Source: Deltaproteobacteria bacterium RIFCSPLOWO2_02_56_12
Lineage (GTDB): Bacteria; Desulfobacterota; Binatia; UBA9968
Direction: 5' to 3'
DNA: 6,647 bases
NCBI GenBank assembly: GCA_001799045.1
Contig: MGRY01000062.1
Location: 1 to 6,647 of the forward strand
The notes under the pieces: generated by a model
Told to the model about the DNA's origin: nothing
The model's input: only the letters and a program-made list of their open reading frames with translations
Database searches by the model: none
Shown: positions 1-6,193 of the stretch, in pieces
How positions within the stretch are numbered: the first letter of the stretch is position 1
Layout: every line of letters starts with the position of its first letter
Translations under genes and position numbers: made by a program

Positions 1-181
1 AGAGCAGCACGCCCGCACCCATGAGTAACCCACCCAAGCCGATGGCCAACAGCACCGGCCAGCGCAGTCCCTGAGTCTTTTCCTGTTCGCCCTCGTAGGC
101 GCGAATGCGCTCAGCAGTGGAGGGCTCAATCAGTTTCGCGCTCGTCCATCGCTCAAGGTAATATTCCCAGCGCTCAGCCAT
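1..181 (-). CDS. DUF2157 domain-containing membrane protein, N-terminal part (partial)
   Basis: The gene runs leftward off the window edge, so only the first 60 residues are seen. They begin MAERWEYYLERWTSAKLIEP, continue with a TAERIRAYE segment and a charged linker, and then enter a hydrophobic stretch from about residue 41 (RWPVLLAIGLGGLLMGAGVL), which is the first transmembrane helix. This order, a short soluble helical head followed by a Gly/Leu-rich membrane segment, matches the start of the DUF2157 family of predicted multi-pass inner-membrane proteins, whose function is unknown. The ATG at 181 is chosen because AGAGG lies just upstream; the ATG four bases earlier (185) hits a stop after three codons. 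A promoter-like sequence lies about 60-85 bases upstream. It is probably transcribed apart from the genes to its right. The family call rests on the N-terminus only. Confidence 0.72.
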   Translation of the reverse strand, partial: MAERWEYYLERWTSAKLIEPSTAERIRAYEGEQEKTQGLRWPVLLAIGLGGLLMGAGVLL

Positions 182-237
182 TCATCCTCTTCGCAAGTCC
201 GTATGCTACATCAGTGATGTCTTTGACTCCAAAGCAA

Positions 238-266
238 ATTTTATTGTGATTCCGATGCCTTGGCAA
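238..266 (-). promoter_or_regulatory. Candidate sigma70-type promoter for the DUF2157 gene
   Basis: On the minus strand TTGCCA (plus positions 261-266) is followed after exactly 17 bases by TAAAAT (238-243). Both hexamers match the -35 and -10 consensus at five of six positions (TTGACA and TATAAT). The site lies in the 167-bp spacer 182-348 between the substrate-binding protein gene and the DUF2157 gene and points toward the latter. Nothing else was recognised in this spacer, and no clear terminator was found for the gene ending at 349. Confidence 0.5.
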
Positions 267-348
267 GGAAAATTTTAGGCCTGTGAATGCCGACGGACAC
301 TGCAAGTTTTGTCAGTATAGGCATCCTTGCGGGCTCAAAAGGGAAGGC

Positions 349-1341
349 TCAGCGTTTGTACAGCCGGTCGAAAAATTTCTCGTCATCCAGCTTCTTGAGA
401 AAACTCGTGTCGACGAAGTCTTCCGGCCGGGCAGTCTTGGCCTTGGGATTTTTTACCGCAAGCTCGTCCAGAATGGTCTTTATGCCGGGCAGCGTCGGGT
501 AAGCCTTCTCGGGGACGATTTTGAGGGCGATCTCCCTGTAGGTCTCCTCCAGCGCCTCTCGATCCGTGGTCTGAAGATATTTGCTCATGATCTTGATGCT
601 CGGCTCTTTCTCTGTTTTGTAGAAATGAATCCCCTCGACGAGCGACTTGACCGCCGCCGCGATGACGTCGCGATGTGATTTGATATACGCCCTGGTCGTG
701 ACCAGCGCCGTGAGCTGGAAGGGAATATTCAACTGGGCCATGTCGATCAGAGTATTAAATCCCAGCTTTCGCGTCGTTACGGTGAAAGGTGGGGTAATGA
801 TGGTTGCCTGGACGTTTTTTGACTGCAGCGCCACGAAGCGAGCGGTCTGGGCGCCTATTTGAAGCAGCGTGACATCTTTCTCGGCGTTCAAACCGACTTT
901 GGCGAGCGCCATCCGCACGCCGAGATCGGTAGCGCTGCCGAACCGGCTGACGGCTATTTTCCCGCCCTTGAGTTGCTCTACCTTCTTGATTTCCGGAAGA
1001 GAAACAAGGCTGTAGGGGAAGGTGTTGAGGAAGCTCGCGATGATCGGGACATCGGCGCCGGCAAGGCTGCTGGCGACCGCGGTCGAGCCGTCGGCCACGA
1101 CCATGGCGACATCCCCTCCCATCATGGCTTGAAGTCCAAGCGAGCCGCCGGCGGTGAAGATGAGGGAGACGTCGAGATTATTTTTTCGGAAAAAGCCCGC
1201 CTCCTTGGTGATGATCAGGACCGCCTGATACGGGCTCGTCGCCGTATAGGCAAGGTTCACCTTGGTCATCTGGGCCCCGGCGTGCGGGGCGGGAAAAGAG
1301 AGGAGCCATAGAAAGAGAAACGCGCCAACGATTTTTTTCAT
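349..1341 (-). CDS. ABC transporter substrate-binding protein, NMT1/SsuA-type
   Basis: This 330-residue protein has the length and pattern of periplasmic type-2 solute-binding proteins of the NMT1/THI5 and SsuA/TauA group, which deliver small organic compounds to an inner-membrane ABC importer. Residues 1-23 are a typical Sec signal peptide: MKK, a hydrophobic core of Phe/Leu/Trp, then an Ala-Gly-Ala cleavage motif before Gln24. There is no lipobox cysteine, so a free periplasmic protein is expected. The mature protein opens with KVNLAYTATSPYQAVLIITK and then EAGFFRKNNLDV, the 'approaches, resident target, fixed ligand pocket' opening of this family. A GGSLGLQAMMGGDVAMV segment follows, and later a GGKIAVSRFGSATD segment typical of the lobe hinge. 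The ATG at 1341 is preceded by GAGGG at good spacing. It lies 75 bp downstream of the citryl-CoA-lyase-like gene on the same strand, so the two are probably co-transcribed. No permease or ATPase gene is in view. The ligand cannot be deduced; similar proteins are often labelled nitrate/sulfonate/taurine binding without support. Confidence 0.93.
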   Translation of the reverse strand: MKKIVGAFLFLWLLSFPAPHAGAQMTKVNLAYTATSPYQAVLIITKEAGFFRKNNLDVSLIFTAGGSLGLQAMMGGDVAMVVADGSTAVASSLAGADVPIIASFLNTFPYSLVSLPEIKKVEQLKGGKIAVSRFGSATDLGVRMALAKVGLNAEKDVTLLQIGAQTARFVALQSKNVQATIITPPFTVTTRKLGFNTLIDMAQLNIPFQLTALVTTRAYIKSHRDVIAAAVKSLVEGIHFYKTEKEPSIKIMSKYLQTTDREALEETYREIALKIVPEKAYPTLPGIKTILDELAVKNPKAKTARPEDFVDTSFLKKLDDEKFFDRLYKR

Positions 1342-1416
1342 ATTATTCCCTCGCGCATCTAAGTCGTCCTAGAATTTTGAGCCGGTGTCACAGAGCGAGT
1401 CCCCAAAGGCAGCGCA

Positions 1417-2199
1417 TCATGCTTTGAGATCAGGCTCGTACGCCAGCGCCGATTTGATCGCGGCGTCGATGTTGCGCGCCATCGGGTTGCGCATCTCTTC
1501 GCTTACGTGGGCAATGGCGCCGAGCGTCCTGCCTATCAGGGCGAAAGCCTTGGTAATTTGCCAGGGCAATCCCATGTCCAGGGCTGTGGCTGCGATGGCC
1601 CCTGTCACATTGATGGGCAAGCGTCTTCCATGCCGCGCCTCCGCCGTATGTGAGATCCGTTGCAGCAATTCGCAATAACGTCCGAAGACTTCAGTCTCCC
1701 GGGCTATCAGAAACAAACGCTCGGCTCGCGGGTCTCCTTCGGCGTGCGTACGGTGACCAATGCCGGGGAGCCGCTGCTTTCTCTCCGCATAGCGGTTGAC
1801 GACCGATGCCGCAATCGCGTCGAGGTCGCCCTCCTTTGTCTCCCGCGGAAATGCCTCGTGCAGCATCTTCGCCGACCATTCCGAGGAGCCCAGATGAACG
1901 CTGCCGGCCCCTAAAATAGCCGCGGCCACCGCGCCCTGGATCGCCTCCGGAGCGGTGTGGTAGGTGAGCCGGGCAACCACGGCGCTGGAGACCATGCCGT
2001 GCTCTACCAGAATGGTAAGGAGGGCGTCGGTCATACGGATCTGCCCGGGCGTTGGGAGGCGGCCCATCAGCATCAGAAAGGTCATCTGGCTAAAGGTAAT
2101 CTTTCCCACCAGCTCTTCGGTCAGGTCATAACCACGAACCAGAATACGATGGAGCTCGGCCTTTCCCAGGGCGGTAACGATTTTGGGTTGATTGCTCAT
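1417..2199 (-). CDS. Citryl-CoA lyase-like protein (citrate synthase fold)
   Basis: The 260-residue product is a short citrate synthase-superfamily protein of the kind annotated as citryl-CoA lyase, which splits citryl-CoA (or a similar 3-hydroxyacyl-CoA) into acetyl-CoA and a keto acid. It matches the C-terminal lyase part of ATP-citrate lyase rather than full-length citrate synthase (about 430 residues). Visible landmarks are GAGSVHLGSSEWSA (His102, in the place of the GPAHGGANEA His of citrate synthase), GIGHRTHAEGDPRAE (His149, the second catalytic His with its DPRA follow-up), LPINVTGAIAATALDMG (196-210) and IGRTLGAIAHVSEE (222-235). The third catalytic residue, Asp in the usual NVD(F/G) motif, is Thr199 here, so activity or reaction type is open. 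The frame stays open upstream to 2406, but the ATG at 2199 has AAGGAG five bases ahead and the upstream extension is spacer and repeat sequence. It is probably the first gene of a leftward operon with the substrate-binding protein. Confidence 0.88.
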   Translation of the reverse strand: MSNQPKIVTALGKAELHRILVRGYDLTEELVGKITFSQMTFLMLMGRLPTPGQIRMTDALLTILVEHGMVSSAVVARLTYHTAPEAIQGAVAAAILGAGSVHLGSSEWSAKMLHEAFPRETKEGDLDAIAASVVNRYAERKQRLPGIGHRTHAEGDPRAERLFLIARETEVFGRYCELLQRISHTAEARHGRRLPINVTGAIAATALDMGLPWQITKAFALIGRTLGAIAHVSEEMRNPMARNIDAAIKSALAYEPDLKA

Positions 2200-2204
2200 G
2201 GGGA

Positions 2205-2210
2205 CTCCTT
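2205..2210 (-). promoter_or_regulatory. Ribosome binding site fixing the start of the citryl-CoA lyase-like gene
   Basis: On the minus strand AAGGAG is followed by the five-base spacer TCCCC and the ATG at 2199. This decides the start against a longer reading, with no stop codon, that would begin at 2406 and add 69 residues of non-conserved, spacer-encoded sequence. Confidence 0.8.
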
Positions 2211-2248
2211 CTTGCCGGTGGACGGTAGTAAAAAAGCTTCTTTGAGCA

Positions 2249-2277
2249 GACATATGAGAAGGTTGTGCTTCTGTCAA
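2249..2277 (-). promoter_or_regulatory. Candidate sigma70-type promoter for the leftward lyase/SBP genes
   Basis: On the minus strand a perfect -35 hexamer TTGACA (plus positions 2272-2277) is followed after 17 bases by TATGTC (2249-2254), a weaker -10 that keeps the leading TAT. Transcription would begin near 2242 and leave a leader of about 40 bases before the ATG at 2199. The placement between the repeat block and the ribosome binding site fits a promoter for genes 2199-1417 and 1341-349. Confidence 0.5.
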
Positions 2278-2286
2278 GCCTTGATC

Positions 2287-2337
2287 ATTTTGGATTGAAT
2301 CGAACAATTTAGAATCTAAAATCCAAAATCGAAAATC
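2287..2337. repeat. Spacer repeat: 10-bp inverted repeat overlapping three AAAATC heptads
   Basis: ATTTTGGATT (2287-2296) is exactly reversed and complemented by AATCCAAAAT (2320-2329), giving a 10-bp stem with a 23-base loop. Inside it sits a 13-base palindrome, TTTAGAATCTAAA (2308-2320), with one central base. The right arm overlaps three tandem heptads, TAAAATC, CAAAATC and GAAAATC (2317-2337). The block is AT-rich against its surroundings and lies between the promoter candidates of the divergent genes, so it could be an operator, a transcription-roadblock hairpin, or simply an intergenic repeat. Confidence 0.6.
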
Positions 2338-2345
2338 GGAGGCTA

Positions 2346-2374
2346 TTGCAGCGGAAGGGCGGTTCGAGTTAAAG
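2346..2374 (+). promoter_or_regulatory. Weak candidate promoter for the rightward operon
   Basis: TTGCAG (2346-2351) and TTAAAG (2369-2374) are separated by 17 bases and lie about 55 bases upstream of the ATG at 2430. The -35 matches four of six consensus positions and the -10 is poor, so this is a positional guess. No better pair was seen in the rightward direction of this spacer. Confidence 0.28.
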
Positions 2375-2429
2375 TCGCGCCCAACGATCCGGGCTATTGA
2401 GATCAAAAATTTATTAGGGAGGTGTTTTT

Positions 2430-3683
2430 ATGGTCAATTTTGCATCGAAGCTCACCTTCGGTCCTGCCACGGCGGATTGGCAGCAACGGCTAAACGTGGA
2501 GCGCATGCGGCAATATCGGATGGAACGAGCGAGGAAGATCATGCGAAAAAACGGCATCCCCGTTCTACTCGAGGCCGGCGGCACGAACATTCGCTACCTC
2601 ACGGCGCTTCGGGGTTTCGCCTATCCCATGTGTCGTTTTGTGCTTTTTTTCGCGGAACACGATCCCGTCATGTACGAGCACAACGGTTATTACCACATGA
2701 TGCCCGATCAGGCGCCGTGGATCAAAGAGTGGCGTCCTGCCCGCTCATGGCTTACGGGCGCGTGTGGGATTGAGGCCTCTCAGGATGAGGCGAAACAGTT
2801 TGCCGCCGATATCAAACAAGAGCTCCAGAGCCGCGGCCTGCTGGGCGAGAAACTGGGCCTGGGCGGATTCGACGGCATCGCCCGGGAAGCGCTGAATGCC
2901 GTGGGCATCAAAAATATCGTCGATAGCCGAGCCACCATGCTCGAGGCCAGGTCGATCAAGAACCAGGACGAAATCGATTGCCTGAAGACGGCGGCCGCGA
3001 TTGTCGATGGCGTCTGGTACCGCATCTGGGAAAACTTAAAGCCCGGAATCAAGGATACTGATTTGGCAACCGTTGCCTCTGCTGCGGGGTATGAATACGG
3101 CGCCGAAACGGCAGTGCCCGGGGGCTGGCGCACCGGACCAAACACGTTTGACCGCGCCTTCCATCAGTCCAGCCGGATCATCCAGGTGAGTGATTTGGTC
3201 TATGGCTCGCTGTGCGGCCTCATCTATATGGGCTACGGGACTTGCACCTATCGCAGTTTCATTGTGGGTAGGAAGCCTACGGACAAGGAGAAGGACTGGT
3301 ATAAGAAGGTGCTGGATCGGATCAACGCCATCATTGAGGAGATAAAACCCGGGAAAACAACGGCGGACGCCGCCAAGCATTTTCCTCCGGCCTCTACCTG
3401 GGGCTACAAAGAAGAAGTCGAGCTCCTCGCGAGCGAGATCGGCCACGGCATCGGGCTGGGGGGTGGAGGCAGCAGCGGCTACGATATGCCCATCATCAAT
3501 CGGCAGTGGTCCTTGAAGTTCCCCCAGGTTTTCGAAGAGGGGATGACTATCGCGGTTGAGTCGCGGGAAGGGGAGAGGCGCGTGGGCGGGATTCGACTGG
3601 AAAATATGCTGGTGGTGACCAAGGATGGGGCCGAGATCATGGACCGTTTCCCGCGCGATGAAATTCTGGTGGCTCCGCGCTGA
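2430..3683 (+). CDS. Creatinase/prolidase-fold M24 family protein lacking the Asp metal ligands
   Basis: This 417-residue protein has the two-domain 'pita-bread' layout of the M24 family. A creatinase-type N-terminal domain (about 25-170, with RMRQYRMERARKIMRKNGIP and NIRYLTALRGF) is followed by the catalytic domain, which starts near the EARSIKNQDEIDCLKTAA segment (172-190). M24 peptidases bind two metals through Asp, Asp, His, Glu and Glu. Here the last three are present: His339 in EIGHGIGLGGG, Glu377 in MTIAVESRE and Glu391 in GIRLEN. The two Asp positions are Ser260 (SDLVYGSLCG) and Cys272 (GYGTCTYRSF). His245, in a H-x3-RIIQ-x-SDLV context, matches the substrate-binding/catalytic His of creatinase, a metal-independent C-N hydrolase of this fold. 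A creatinase-like amidine or amide hydrolase is therefore likelier than a true aminopeptidase P or prolidase; the substrate is unknown. The start has a strong GGAGGTG five bases upstream. The CoA-transferase gene follows after 15 bp. Confidence 0.9.
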   Translation: MVNFASKLTFGPATADWQQRLNVERMRQYRMERARKIMRKNGIPVLLEAGGTNIRYLTALRGFAYPMCRFVLFFAEHDPVMYEHNGYYHMMPDQAPWIKEWRPARSWLTGACGIEASQDEAKQFAADIKQELQSRGLLGEKLGLGGFDGIAREALNAVGIKNIVDSRATMLEARSIKNQDEIDCLKTAAAIVDGVWYRIWENLKPGIKDTDLATVASAAGYEYGAETAVPGGWRTGPNTFDRAFHQSSRIIQVSDLVYGSLCGLIYMGYGTCTYRSFIVGRKPTDKEKDWYKKVLDRINAIIEEIKPGKTTADAAKHFPPASTWGYKEEVELLASEIGHGIGLGGGGSSGYDMPIINRQWSLKFPQVFEEGMTIAVESREGERRVGGIRLENMLVVTKDGAEIMDRFPRDEILVAPR

Positions 3684-3698
3684 CAAAAGAAAAAACCT

Positions 3699-4895
3699 AT
3701 GCCCGTCAGCGCAATTACGGACATCACGGTCGTTGAATGCTCCACTTTCGTGACGGGTCCCTACGCAACGGCCCTCCTGGCGGATCTTGGGGCGCGCGTT
3801 ATCAAGATTGAGGCTCCTCCAGAGGGAGATCCTTATCGCTATTTTGCCCCGGATCCTCATTTTAGTCCGAACTTCGCTCACCTCAACCGCAACAAAGAGA
3901 GTTTGGCGCTGGATCTCAAGGCCAAAGAGGGAAAAGAGATCTGCACCGAGCTGATTAAGAAGGCGGACGTCTTTGTGGAGAATTTCCGCCCCGGCACGGC
4001 GGAGCGCCTCGGCCTGGGCTTCGAGGAGTTGCGGCCGCTGAATCGCGGTTTGGTTTACTGCTCGATCTCGGCATTTGGCCGGAGCGGGCCCTACGTGGAT
4101 AAGCCCGGCTTCGACACACTGGGGCAGGCCATGAGCGGCCTTTTGAGCGTGCTCACGGATCTCGACGATCCCAGGGTGATGGGGATAGCGCTTTCGGATT
4201 ACATTACCGGTCTCTCTGCGGGGTACGGGATTCTGGGAGCGCTGCTTGCGCGGGAAAGGACGGGAGACGGCTCGAGAGTAGAAACTTCCTTGCTCCAGGC
4301 TACCCTTGCCTTTATCGGAGAGACGGCAGCAGGTTACCTTAGAACCGGTGAGATTCCCGACCGGATCGCCCGGGTCAAGAACGCCCACGCATTTGCCTTT
4401 TTGGCCAAGGACAGGTTGCCGCTGGTGATTCACTGTTCGGTCCCGGAGAAGTTTTGGCTTGGACTCCTGCAGGCGGTGGATCGGAAAGAACTCGCGGAAG
4501 ATAAAAGGTTTAGAAGTAGAAACAGCCGGCGCGACAATTATGCGGATCTGCACGCCGAGCTTGCGGCGATCTTTTCTACCGGAACGAGGGACGAATGGTT
4601 AAAAAGGCTGGAAGAGAACGACGTCCCTGCAGGGCCGTTATACAATATGGCGGAGGTCCTGGGCGATCCCCAGGTCAAGCATTTGGGGTTGGTTGAAGAG
4701 ATCAAGCATCCAAAAGCAGGGGCGTTAAAGTTCGTGAGCTCTGCAGTCAACTATGCAGACCTGCCTAGGAAAAGAGCCAGTGCGCCGCCCCTGCTCGGAG
4801 AACAGACTACGGCCATTTTGACTGAGCTTGGCTATAGTCAGGCGGCTGTCGAAGAGCTGGCAAGGCAGGGCGTTGTTAAGGTGGTTCAGGGTTAA
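3699..4895 (+). CDS. CaiB/BaiF class III CoA-transferase
   Basis: The 398-residue product is a complete member of the class III CoA-transferases (formyl-CoA:oxalate, carnitine and bile-acid CoA-transferases), which move CoA between carboxylic acids through an aspartyl-CoA/anhydride intermediate and usually act as interlocked homodimers. Family signatures appear in order: TFVTGPYATALLADLGARVIK (N-terminal nucleotide-fold start, 16-36), HLNRNKESLALDLK (61-74), DVFVENFRPGTAERLGLG (90-107), SISAFGRSGPY (122-132), then ALSDYITGLSAGYGILGALL (164-183) with Asp167 in the place of the catalytic aspartate, and a C-terminal VPAGPLYNMAEVLGDPQ segment (309-325). Nothing required appears to be missing. The ATG has no convincing Shine-Dalgarno sequence, only an A-rich 15-base gap after the M24 stop codon, so translation is probably coupled to the M24 gene. 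The acid handled is not readable from sequence; in this context it would activate an acid released by the neighbouring hydrolase. Confidence 0.96.
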   Translation: MPVSAITDITVVECSTFVTGPYATALLADLGARVIKIEAPPEGDPYRYFAPDPHFSPNFAHLNRNKESLALDLKAKEGKEICTELIKKADVFVENFRPGTAERLGLGFEELRPLNRGLVYCSISAFGRSGPYVDKPGFDTLGQAMSGLLSVLTDLDDPRVMGIALSDYITGLSAGYGILGALLARERTGDGSRVETSLLQATLAFIGETAAGYLRTGEIPDRIARVKNAHAFAFLAKDRLPLVIHCSVPEKFWLGLLQAVDRKELAEDKRFRSRNSRRDNYADLHAELAAIFSTGTRDEWLKRLEENDVPAGPLYNMAEVLGDPQVKHLGLVEEIKHPKAGALKFVSSAVNYADLPRKRASAPPLLGEQTTAILTELGYSQAAVEELARQGVVKVVQG

Positions 4896-4924
4896 AGGGT
4901 TTAAGGGTTACAGGTCCAAGGGTT
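4888..4924 (+). repeat. Degenerate AGGGTT repeat after the CoA-transferase gene
   Basis: Four copies of AGGGTT start at 4888, 4896, 4904 and 4919. The first three are spaced by exactly 8 bases, giving an AGGGTTWA-like unit. The first copy overlaps the last codons and the TAA stop of the CoA-transferase gene. No coding or regulatory role is evident. Confidence 0.55.
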
Positions 4925-4951
4925 GACAGACTGTTGAAAAAGTCCCAAGTG

Positions 4952-5023
4952 GTCATTCTAAGGAGCCTAAGGCGACGAAGAATCTCTATTGACCTGGAGA
5001 TTCTTCGCGTTGCTCAGAATGAC
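4952..5023. repeat. Imperfect palindromic hairpin element, possibly a dispersed repeat or terminator
   Basis: The left arm 4952-4986 (GTCATTCTAAGG...GACGAAGAATCTC) and right arm 4997-5023 (GAGATTCTTCGCG...CTCAGAATGAC) are imperfect reverse complements around a 10-base loop. The outer eight bases and the inner run GAAGAATCTC pair exactly; the left arm carries an extra eight bases in its middle. From memory, closely similar GTCATTCTGAG/GAAGAATCTC palindromes recur between genes in many bacterial genomes, so this is probably a dispersed palindromic element. The upstream CAGACTGTTGAAAAAGTC (4927-4944) may belong to the same unit. It lies in the 175-bp spacer between the CoA-transferase and oxidoreductase genes. 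It lacks a following T-run, so it is not a classic terminator, but it could reduce read-through. Confidence 0.65.
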
Positions 5024-5070
5024 AAGACTGCCAAGAGGAAATTTCGGCGCTCTGTCGAAAGGGAAACAAT

Positions 5071-6069
5071 ATGATCTATGATATTGAAATAAACTCCGCG
5101 GCCCACTATCCGGCTGCCGGTGTGATCGATCTGGTGGAGATCGCTGAGGGAGTGGGATTTGGCGCTTTTTGGAAAGGGGAGTCCAACAGCACGGATCCTC
5201 TGGTGCTCATTTCCGCCGCTGCCGGCCGCACCAAGACGATCAAGCTCGGGACCGCCATCTACCATATATATGGAAGAAGCCCGGTAACGTTGGGTATCCA
5301 GTCAGCCACCTTACAGGATCTTTCCGGCGGGCGGCTTCTCTTAGGACTCGGGGTAGCCAACAAGAGCATCGCGGGCTGGCACGGCGGCGTCTTTGACCGT
5401 CCGCTCAAGCGCGCGCGCGAGTACGTAGAGATCGTCCGTAAAGTCGCCGCCGGCGAGCGGGTGGAGTACGAGGGAGAAATCTACCAGACCGGCAAGCGTT
5501 TCCAGCTTTCGTGGAAGCCGAGCCATCCAAACGTTCCTATTTACCTTGCGGGCCTCGGTCCTCAGATGACAAAGCTGGTCGGAAAAATAGCCGATGGGGT
5601 AGTCATCAACATGGCGACCCCTGCTAAGATTCGTGAGATCGCGGCGCGGGTGCGGGAAGGCGCCAGAGAGGCCGGCCGTGATCCGAGCAAGATCGAAATT
5701 ATCGCGAAGAGTCGAGTCTCTCTTAATCCGGACCGTGCGCTTGTCCGCTCGCGCCTCCGTCAAGTCCTGACATTCTATAACATTGCCGACCACTACAGTG
5801 ACATGCTCAGGGGAATGGGCTTTGAGTCCGAGGTCAACGCGATTCAGGCCGCCTTTCAGGAGGGCGGCTTCAAGGCAGCGATGGCGGCATTGACGGACAG
5901 CTATATGGACAAACTTCCGGTTGTTCCCGGCACTTCGATTGAGGAGATTAAGGAAAAGCTGCTTCCCATTGTCGAGGCTGGCGCGACGCGTCTGGTGATT
6001 CCCTATGTGCCGGTGACGGAACCGGCCGTGGAGGACGCACGAAGATTTTTGCAAGCGTGGGGCAAATAA
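5071..6069 (+). CDS. LLM class flavin-dependent oxidoreductase
   Basis: The 332-residue product is a full-length luciferase-like TIM-barrel protein of the type using FMN or coenzyme F420, near the methylene-tetrahydromethanopterin reductase-like branch. Diagnostic segments are LVEIAEGVGFGAFWKGES (21-38), TDPLVLISAAAGRTKTIKLG (41-60), the ATLQDLSGGRLLLGLGVAN block (79-97, the most conserved stretch of the family), HPNVPIYLAGLGPQMTKLVG (152-171) followed by IADGVVIN (173-180), and a C-terminal GATRLVIPYVP segment (304-314) facing the barrel mouth. These enzymes oxidise or reduce small organic substrates, including some monooxygenations. Flavin versus F420 cannot be settled here. AAAGGG seven bases upstream supports the ATG at 5071. 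The 175-bp spacer with a hairpin in front means it may be transcribed from its own promoter or by read-through from the CoA-transferase gene. Confidence 0.95.
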   Translation: MIYDIEINSAAHYPAAGVIDLVEIAEGVGFGAFWKGESNSTDPLVLISAAAGRTKTIKLGTAIYHIYGRSPVTLGIQSATLQDLSGGRLLLGLGVANKSIAGWHGGVFDRPLKRAREYVEIVRKVAAGERVEYEGEIYQTGKRFQLSWKPSHPNVPIYLAGLGPQMTKLVGKIADGVVINMATPAKIREIAARVREGAREAGRDPSKIEIIAKSRVSLNPDRALVRSRLRQVLTFYNIADHYSDMLRGMGFESEVNAIQAAFQEGGFKAAMAALTDSYMDKLPVVPGTSIEEIKEKLLPIVEAGATRLVIPYVPVTEPAVEDARRFLQAWGK

Positions 6070-6184
6070 AGTAAAAAGGTAAAAGTAAAAAGGCAAAAAA
6101 ACAACGGGAAACAGGTAAAAGGCAAAGTCAGGAAAGGAGGATGTCACTTCTTTTTTTTACTTTTGACCTTTTACTTTTTACTTA
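6068..6184. repeat. Low-complexity GTAAAAAGG repeat block with long-range inverted arms
   Basis: Just after the oxidoreductase stop codon the plus strand carries repeated GTAAAAAGG and GTAAAAGGC words (6071-6123). The end of the spacer carries the complementary words (TTTTTTTAC, CTTTTGACC, CTTTTTACTT; about 6150-6184). AAGTAAAAAG (6069-6078) pairs exactly with CTTTTTACTT (6174-6183), and further imperfect pairing is possible inward, so the RNA could fold into a long A/U-rich hairpin. It might act as a weak terminator or mRNA-stabilising structure, but simple-repeat expansion explains it as well. Confidence 0.6.
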
Positions 6185-6193
6185 CCCGACTTT

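Noticed and set aside
859..1311. A 150-codon open frame on the plus strand.
   Set aside because: It is the complement of the substrate-binding protein gene, with a low-complexity charged translation.
1338..1358. A six-codon mini-frame (ATG at 1358 on the minus strand) whose TGA overlaps the start of the substrate-binding protein gene.
   Set aside because: It has no ribosome binding site of its own and contains the one for the real gene. It is most likely chance.
2317..2337. Three AAAATC heptads considered as a CRISPR-like or iteron array.
   Set aside because: The units are far too short and lack spacers for CRISPR, and there is no replication gene nearby to suggest iterons.
2200..2406. N-terminal extension of the citryl-CoA lyase-like protein by 69 residues.
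   Set aside because: The extension is encoded by the promoter and repeat spacer and has no family similarity. The ATG at 2199 has a proper ribosome binding site.
3036..4553. A 505-codon open frame on the minus strand.
   Set aside because: It lies wholly antisense to the M24 and CoA-transferase genes, whose protein motifs are unmistakable. Its translation is rich in Arg, Pro and His with no recognisable domain.
4952..5023. The hairpin considered as a standard rho-independent terminator.
   Set aside because: There is no T-run after the stem in either direction and the stem is interrupted, so only a loose attenuating role is possible.
5341..6147. A 268-codon open frame on the minus strand.
   Set aside because: It is antisense to the oxidoreductase gene, begins in the repeat block and shows no family motif.
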